In this document: positions 15,701-19,465 of the stretch, one piece after another
Numbering within the stretch: the first letter of the stretch is position 1
Layout of the letters: every line of letters starts with the position of its first letter
From: an uncultured Verrucomicrobia subdivision 3 bacterium
Lineage (GTDB): Bacteria; Verrucomicrobiota; Verrucomicrobiae; Limisphaerales; UBA11358
Direction of reading: 5' to 3'
Assembly (NCBI GenBank): GCA_903921455.1
Contig: CAIXPZ010000053.1
Span: forward strand, 1-19,465
DNA: 19,465 nucleotides
Notes under the pieces: generated by a model
The model's input: the letters and a program-made list of their open reading frames with translations, nothing else
The model's database searches: none
Told to the model about the DNA's origin: nothing
Made by a program: the position numbers and the translations under genes

Positions 15701-17344
15701 ATTTTGCAAAGTCCGACCAACAATGCCGTTTTGTTCCTCGGCACCAACCCGGTGGTTATCACCGTCAAAGACGCGTCCGGCAATGCCGCCAATTCCACCA
15801 ATAAAATTATCGTGCGTGATCAAACCCCGCCGGTCATCACGTTGAACGGCGGCAACCCGCTTTTCTGTGAGTTGGGTTATGCCTTCACCAATCCCGGCGC
15901 GATTGCCAGCGATGCTTGCGCCGGAACAGTTGCGGTGGTTACCAGCGGTTCCGTGAATCCGAATGCCATTGGCACCAACACGCTCACCTACACCGCCGGC
16001 GACAGCAGCGGCAACACCAACACCGCCACGCGCACGGTCATCGTGCGCGACACCATGCCGCCCGTGATTTCGTGGAGCTTTACGAATCTGGTTTTGGCGG
16101 CGGATACGAATTGCAGCGCCGTGATGCCGGACGTGACTGGGACTAATTCCATTCTCGCTGCGGATTTGTCCGGCCCGTTGACGGTTTCCCAAAGCCCGCC
16201 AAATATTTTAAGTTTGCCGCTCGGAACCAACGAGGTTGTGATTGCGGTGGCCGACGCCTTCGGTAACACGGCATATTCCACGAACTTCGTCATCGTGCAG
16301 GATCAAACTGCGCCGGTGTTTATAAGCCAGCCGCCCAGCCAGACCAACCTCGTCGGCGCCACCGCGGTTTTCAGCGCCGCGGCAACCGCATGCACCCCGC
16401 TAGCCTGGCAGTGGTATTTCATTAGCGCTCCGCTTGCCGCGCGGACCAACAGCACGCTCACGCTGTCCAACCTTACCACGGCAGCGGCGGGAAATTATTT
16501 TGCCATCGTCACCGCGTCCGGCGGCTCCAGCACCGGTGCCGTGGCCACTTTGACGGTAAATCTGCGGCCAACCTCCCTTGCGCTTTCGGCGTTGATTAAT
16601 CCATCCGGCTTCAAGCAAGATTTGAATTTCACCGCCGTCGTTACCCCGACCAATGTGGCGGGCTCGATTCAGTTTTTGACCAACGATGTCGCCTTTGATG
16701 TTGAACCGCTCGTTGGGGGTCAGGCTGGCAGCACCAACACGGCGGCGCTGCCGCGTGGCACGAATTTCATCACCGCCATCTATTCCGGCGACGCGAATGA
16801 TCTGCCTTCGACCAATCAGTTGCCGCAAATCGTCACCAACCACCCGCCGTCGTTGTCGTCGGTTTTCTACACGCGTGGTGCCGGCACGGTTTTGAACATC
16901 GCCGTCGCTGACCTCGCAACTAACTGGAGCGACCCCGACGGCGACCCGGTTTCGCTTGCCGCCATCGGCCTCAGCACCGGCGGGGTGACGGTGACCAACG
17001 ACAATGGCACGCTGGTATATTTTAATTCCAACAATGTCGCCGACCAGTTTCTCTGCGATATTAGCGACGGTTTCGGTGGCACTAATTTCCAGACCGTGAA
17101 CCTCGCCGTCGCGTTCCCTGCCATCACCGCCGTCGCCCCCAGTCCGGATAAGAGCATTCATTTGAACCTGACCGCCGCGCCCGGCTATACCTACGTTCTG
17201 GAAGCGACGACGAATATTTTCCCGCCCGGAAACTGGCTGCCCGTTGCTACCAACACGCTCGGCACGAACGGCGTCTGGTCGTTCATTGACGCGTCGGTCA
17301 CCAACTTCCCGCAGCAATTTTATCGCCTCCGGCTGTTGCCGTAA
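12776..17344 (+). CDS. Secreted S53 peptidase with Ig-like and HYR-type repeats
   Basis: This 1522-residue paralogue of the preceding gene has a long N-terminus, with the hydrophobic core IDSIALVFCVAGMTAFSG (34-51) as signal sequence. Prodomain: about 58-205. Catalytic domain: about 225-585, with E301 and D305 (EVALDIEV), D379 (SGDSDAY), S498 (GTSCAAPLWAG) and calcium-site D545-I546 plus GYDLCTGLGTP. Downstream are three Ig-like domains (about 587-850), two exact-length 161-residue units (853-1013 and 1014-1174), each a DUF5011-like half plus a HYR-like half, another Ig-like domain, an Ig-like 3-type domain (about 1262-1360), a cadherin-like part with DPDGDP, and a C-terminal module ending FPQQFYRL. 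It starts 12 bases after its neighbour's stop with GGA 6 bases upstream. The repeats probably give reach or binding outside the cell. Activity is inferred from the intact triad. Confidence 0.92.
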   Translation: MFLQQPQTDALLTPPTWLAFVRYFLKVVFPPKKIDSIALVFCVAGMTAFSGEPDRVALREHVPRVVAGLTPLGQLPATNRLQLAIGLPLRNQTQLDELLSQLYDSASTNYHRFLTSPEFTARFGPTEKEYQAVKAFARSHGFVIAGTQSNRLVLDVQADAGNVEQAFHVTLRKFRHPSEARDFFAPDTEPSVPTNLPVADMWGLSDYGRAKPQSHKLDPLQIRPLGGSGPGGYYAGNDFRNAYAPGTTLDGAGQSVGLLEFSSYFSTDITSYENTIGLTNYVPVNNVVLPGGTPGTANNSEVALDIEVAIAMAPALSQVIVYEIKSINPSSIVSRMASDNLAKQLSSSWTWSGGPSTTVENAFKQMAAQGQSFFQASGDSDAYTGAQILDNSLQVNSPVGSTNITAVGGTTLTMSGTGNSWSSETVWNYHIYGGANANVGSGGGISSYYKTPSWQSGLDMSSNLGSSVWRNVPDVALTADGVYVAYNNGGSGGMAGTSCAAPLWAGFCALANQFSVATNGTTLGFLNPAFYAIASSSCYANCFHDITTGNNVGTNTAGLFNALAGYDLCTGLGTPGGTNLITALVWPPPIFLAQPVGRNVTNGVSVAISATVGGTPPFAYVWLFNGTNLSDGGNISGSASNVLSITSATTNNLGSYQLVVTNATGINTSSVAVLNVGIAPVVVTQPTNLTILAGGSAIFSSGVAGSTPLVYQWRKNGTNLSNGTGISGVTNNLLTLTAVTTNSTGSYSLFTTNLFGVVTSSVASLTVVLPPSLVTSTLTNRTLECGRNTNSFSFTTVGTPPLAIQWSFDSVAVTGATNNSFALTNLNLPSHTVSVTVTNLYGSVTSNALLTVRDTLVPVITLLGPNPLMNELGSTFTDPGATASDTCAGAVAVAVSGSVNPGLVGTNTLTYTASDGNGNVKTNTRSVIVRDTTPPAIAWSFTNLVLVADNNCSARMPNVTGTNYLLATDLSGALTILQSPTNNAVLFLGTNPVVITVKDASGNAANSTNKIIVRDQTPPVITLNGGNPLFCELGYAFTNPGAIASDACAGTVAVVTSGSVNPNAIGTNTLTYTAGDSSGNTNTATRTVIVRDTMPPVISWSFTNLVLAADTNCSAVMPDVTGTNSILAADLSGPLTVSQSPPNILSLPLGTNEVVIAVADAFGNTAYSTNFVIVQDQTAPVFISQPPSQTNLVGATAVFSAAATACTPLAWQWYFISAPLAARTNSTLTLSNLTTAAAGNYFAIVTASGGSSTGAVATLTVNLRPTSLALSALINPSGFKQDLNFTAVVTPTNVAGSIQFLTNDVAFDVEPLVGGQAGSTNTAALPRGTNFITAIYSGDANDLPSTNQLPQIVTNHPPSLSSVFYTRGAGTVLNIAVADLATNWSDPDGDPVSLAAIGLSTGGVTVTNDNGTLVYFNSNNVADQFLCDISDGFGGTNFQTVNLAVAFPAITAVAPSPDKSIHLNLTAAPGYTYVLEATTNIFPPGNWLPVATNTLGTNGVWSFIDASVTNFPQQFYRLRLLP

Positions 17345-17398
17345 CCTGCTTGGCTGGGCGGACATCTTCGGGAGCCGCTTGCCGAGCGGACAAAAAAA

Positions 17399-18775
17399 AT
17401 GCAAGCTGGCCGCGTGAGCGAATTCCTCCAGCGCGCCGAAAGCGAAATCGAAAAACGCCGTTTGCTCGCGCGCGGGCAAAAAATCCTCGTCGCTGTTTCC
17501 GGCGGCGTGGATTCGCTCGTTTTGCTTCACGTTTTGCGTGCGCTCGCCGAAAAGCACCGCTGGAAAATCTCCGTCGCGCACTTCAATCATCAGCTTCGCG
17601 GTCGGGCCAGCACCGCGGATGAAAAACTCGTTCGGCTGACGGCGTTAAAACTGCGTTTGGAATATTTTGCCGGCGGTGCGGACGTGAAAGGTTTTGCCGC
17701 GCAGTCGAAGGTTTCCGTCGAGATGGCCGCGCGCAAACTGCGCCACGAATTTCTGGCCAGGATTGCCCGTGAGCAGAAGATTCCCTTCGTTGCGCTGGCG
17801 CATCATGCGGATGATCAGGTGGAGCATTTTTTTCTGCGCCTGCTGCGCGGGGCCGGCGGCGAAGGTTTGGCCGGCATGAAATGGCGTTCACCTTCCCCCG
17901 CCGACCGGTCGCTTTCGCTCGTCCGCCCGCTGCTTGGTTTTTCAAAAGCCGAGCTGCTCGCGTTCGCCCGTGCGAAAAAAATTCATTTCCGCGATGATGC
18001 CACGAATTTTTCCACCGATTTTCTCCGTAACCGGGTTCGGAACGAATTATTGCCGCTGCTGCGAAACCAATACCAGCCGGGTCTGACGAAGGCGGTCTTG
18101 CGGCTGATGGAACTCACCGGCGCCGAATCTGAATTTGCGGCCGCGGCCGCTCGCCATTGGCAGATACCGCCCGGGCCCGCGTTTGCCAAGCTCGCGGTGG
18201 CGGTTCAGCGAAAAGTTTTGCAGCGGCAACTGACGGAGCTTGGTGTCGTCCCGGATTTTGAACTGATTGAGCGATTGCGCCAAGCGCCGGGGAAATGGGT
18301 GAGCGTCTGTTCCAATTTATCCGTCGCGCGGGATGTGCCGGGGAAAGTAAGCTCGCGGGAAAATTGTGGTTGCGAGTTCAAAACGGATATGCTGAAAGTG
18401 TCGGTCCGGGCTGGGCGAGGGGATTTTGGCGGCCGGATAATGTCCTGGGCCGCGAAAAAATTCACCGGCGTGCGGGGGTGCTCATCCCGCTCGACCGAGT
18501 TTTTTGATGCGGACAAGGTTGGCGGCGAAATCATTCTGCGCCACTGGCGCGCGGGTGATCGGTTCCAGCCCATCGGGATGAAGTCGGCGGTGAAACTGCA
18601 GGATTTATTCGTAAACGCCCGGATTCCTGCGGCACGGCGCCGCGAACTGGTTCTGGCCGCCACGGCGGCGGGCGAGATTTTCTGGGTGGAAGGCCTGCGG
18701 ATTGGCGAAAAATTCAAGCTGACGCCGGCGACGGAACGGCAGTTGCGCTTCAACTGGTTGAAAATCGCGGCTTAA
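17399..18775 (+). CDS. tilS: tRNA(Ile)-lysidine synthase
   Basis: This 458-residue enzyme attaches lysine to C34 of the CAU-anticodon tRNA(Ile) using ATP, changing its codon reading from AUG to AUA and its charging from Met to Ile. The PP-loop SGGVDS sits at 34-39. HFNHQLRG, the AHHADDQVEHFFLRLLRGAG stretch and FLRNRVRNELLP are family signatures of the N-terminal ATPase domain. The C-terminal TilS domain is present (LRHWRAGDRFQPIGM, VKLQDLFVNARIP, FWVEGLRIGEKF). Full length and intact. It starts at 17399 after an A-run, with GGA 8 bases upstream. The gap from the peptidase stop is only 54 bases with no T-rich terminator, so read-through is possible, but the function is unrelated housekeeping. 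Confidence 0.97.
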   Translation: MQAGRVSEFLQRAESEIEKRRLLARGQKILVAVSGGVDSLVLLHVLRALAEKHRWKISVAHFNHQLRGRASTADEKLVRLTALKLRLEYFAGGADVKGFAAQSKVSVEMAARKLRHEFLARIAREQKIPFVALAHHADDQVEHFFLRLLRGAGGEGLAGMKWRSPSPADRSLSLVRPLLGFSKAELLAFARAKKIHFRDDATNFSTDFLRNRVRNELLPLLRNQYQPGLTKAVLRLMELTGAESEFAAAAARHWQIPPGPAFAKLAVAVQRKVLQRQLTELGVVPDFELIERLRQAPGKWVSVCSNLSVARDVPGKVSSRENCGCEFKTDMLKVSVRAGRGDFGGRIMSWAAKKFTGVRGCSSRSTEFFDADKVGGEIILRHWRAGDRFQPIGMKSAVKLQDLFVNARIPAARRRELVLAATAAGEIFWVEGLRIGEKFKLTPATERQLRFNWLKIAA

Positions 18776-18826
18776 TTCGCTTTACACCTTAAATGCGAAT
18801 AATTATCTTCCCGAACTCATTTACTT

Positions 18827-19084
18827 ATGGAAGCAAAGACGAAGACGATCGAACAATTCAAGACGCACGCCAAGGACACAGGTTCCGCTGATGTGCAAAT
18901 CGCGCTGCTCACGCACCGCATTAACCATTTGACCGAGCACCTGCAGACGGCCAAGAAGGATCACAGCTCCCGCCGTGGCCTCCTGCTCATGGTTGGCCAG
19001 CGCCGCCGCCTGCTCGATTACCTGCAGACCACCGACGTGAGCCGCTATCAGGCGGTCACCAAGAAGCTCAAGCTGCGCAAGTAA
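18827..19084 (+). CDS. rpsO: Ribosomal protein S15
   Basis: This 85-residue 30S subunit protein binds the central domain of 16S rRNA and takes part in bridge B4 to the large subunit. Signature stretches are [22 protein letters not shown] (about 18-39), with its adjacent LLTHRI, then [21 protein letters not shown] (46-66). The ending [12 protein letters not shown] is typical. It is slightly shorter than the E. coli protein of 89 residues. It sits upstream of pnp, a gene order conserved in many bacteria. No clear ribosome binding site precedes the ATG. Confidence 0.98.
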   Translation: MEAKTKTIEQFKTHAKDTGSADVQIALLTHRINHLTEHLQTAKKDHSSRRGLLLMVGQRRRLLDYLQTTDVSRYQAVTKKLKLRK

Positions 19085-19096
19085 GTTATTAATTTG

Positions 19097-19141
19097 CGGA
19101 AGGCGCGGCTTTTTTCTACTTCAAGCCCGCCTTCCGTTTTT
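19097..19141 (+). terminator. Rho-independent terminator after rpsO
   Basis: Arms CGGAAGGCGCGGCTT (19097-19111) and AAGCCCGCCTTCCG (19123-19136) pair over 14 base pairs with one bulged C, followed by TTTTT (19137-19141). It is 13 bases after the rpsO stop and separates rpsO from pnp, possibly only partially. Confidence 0.85.
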
Positions 19142-19199
19142 GGAATTTGGCTGTCCGCGCGAACGTCCCGATTCCACCACCAAAACCTCGCGTAAAAAA

Positions 19200-19267
19200 T
19201 CCGCCTTCGGGAAATTTCATTCAGCTCCGAAATCTTTCGGGGTTCACTGAAGTTCCTCGGGAGGCGG
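19200..19267 (+). promoter_or_regulatory. Structured leader before pnp
   Basis: Nested inverted repeats: an outer CCGCCT (19200-19205) with AGGCGG near 19262-19267, a middle TTCAG with CTGAA, and an inner CTCCGAAA/TTTCGGGG stem-loop. The only GGAGG lies in the outer right arm, so folding would hide it, though it is about 19 bases from the ATG. pnp leaders in E. coli form hairpins used for autoregulation by RNase III and PNPase (known there, not here). Confidence 0.45.
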
Positions 19268-19283
19268 TGAAAGAAAGTTAGTT

Positions 19284-19451
19284 ATGTCAGAGAAAATTAC
19301 CGCCGCTATCGGCGACAAGCAGATCATCATCGAATCCGGCAAGTTGGCCAAGCAGGCTGACGGCGCCGTGACCGTCCAGATGGGCGAAACCATCGTCATC
19401 GTGGCTGCCGTGAACAAGCCAATGCAAATCTTATCGGGAAAAATAAACTGA
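19284..19451 (+). CDS. pnp: Polynucleotide phosphorylase, N-terminal part, disrupted at window edge
   Basis: The start reads [20 protein letters not shown], then [23 protein letters not shown], matching the first RNase PH domain of the 3'-to-5' phosphorolytic exoribonuclease PNPase. Position downstream of rpsO supports this. Family identity stops near residue 45 (about 19419), where a P-R-x-G-x-D-F-F-P-L stretch is expected; instead the frame reads [10 protein letters not shown] and stops at 19449-19451. Another frame stays open from about 19420 to the window end ([16 protein letters not shown]), and the DNA there becomes AT-richer. The gene is either truncated by an insertion or joined to foreign sequence by assembly. 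Confidence 0.85.
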   Translation: MSEKITAAIGDKQIIIESGKLAKQADGAVTVQMGETIVIVAAVNKPMQILSGKIN

Positions 19452-19465
19452 TTGAGGCTCAGAAC

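Noticed and set aside
14174..16192. Long open frame on the minus strand (over 600 codons)
   Set aside because: It lies opposite the second peptidase. Its translation is Gly/Arg/His-rich without domain motifs, and the plus strand shows clear S53 and repeat domains. It is a composition effect of GC-rich Thr/Asn/Gly codons.
17378..17392. CCGCT/AGCGG hairpin as terminator after the second peptidase
   Set aside because: The stem is only five base pairs and is followed by an A-run, not T. The A-run and GGA more likely belong to the tilS translation start.

Overview
The window looks like a Verrucomicrobiota chromosome segment of the Pedosphaera/Limisphaerales kind. This is an inference from protein style: very large secreted proteins rich in Asn, Thr and Gly, a D-x-N-G-D-G-x-P-D-W-W motif, C-termini ending in FYRL, and weak ribosome binding sites. 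No rRNA gene is present to confirm it. Most of the window is GC-rich. Positions 2590-5080 are visibly more AT-rich and mosaic.

Layout. 1-1237 (minus) is the 5' part of a large exported protein. 1464-5155 is a chromosomal integron: an intact integron integrase (intI, minus), an attI-type region with a GTTAGGC core, then five cassettes reading away from intI. Three cassettes end in nearly identical 99-bp attC sites, one in a different 126-bp attC, and the last in a degenerate attC-like hairpin. Cassette products are a small lipoprotein, two small proteins in one cassette, a Cys-rich zinc-ribbon-like protein, and two small membrane proteins. 5156-5772 is a scar with no intact gene; it holds the first 45 codons of a restriction or methylase-like protein fused to a zinc-ribbon tail. 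5773-7715 (minus) carries a second tyrosine recombinase and an unrecognised downstream partner, with two sets of 10-bp tandem repeats at and just upstream of the recombinase start.

The rest is core-like. A minus-strand pair encodes a YycJ/WalJ-type metallo-hydrolase and a SpoU/TrmH RNA methyltransferase. A plus-strand pair encodes two paralogous secreted S53 (sedolisin) peptidases with different C-terminal modules. Then come tilS, rpsO with a clear intrinsic terminator, a structured leader, and the start of pnp. The pnp reading frame loses its family identity about 45 residues in, at the window edge, which suggests an insertion or an assembly join.

The most notable system is the integron: a working-looking integrase plus cassettes of unknown function. 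One cassette carries its own matching boundary sequence (TTCGGC at its start, GCCGAAC in its attC), a direct trace of integration as a circle. The right-hand end of the array, with its scar and second recombinase, suggests an insertion hotspot.
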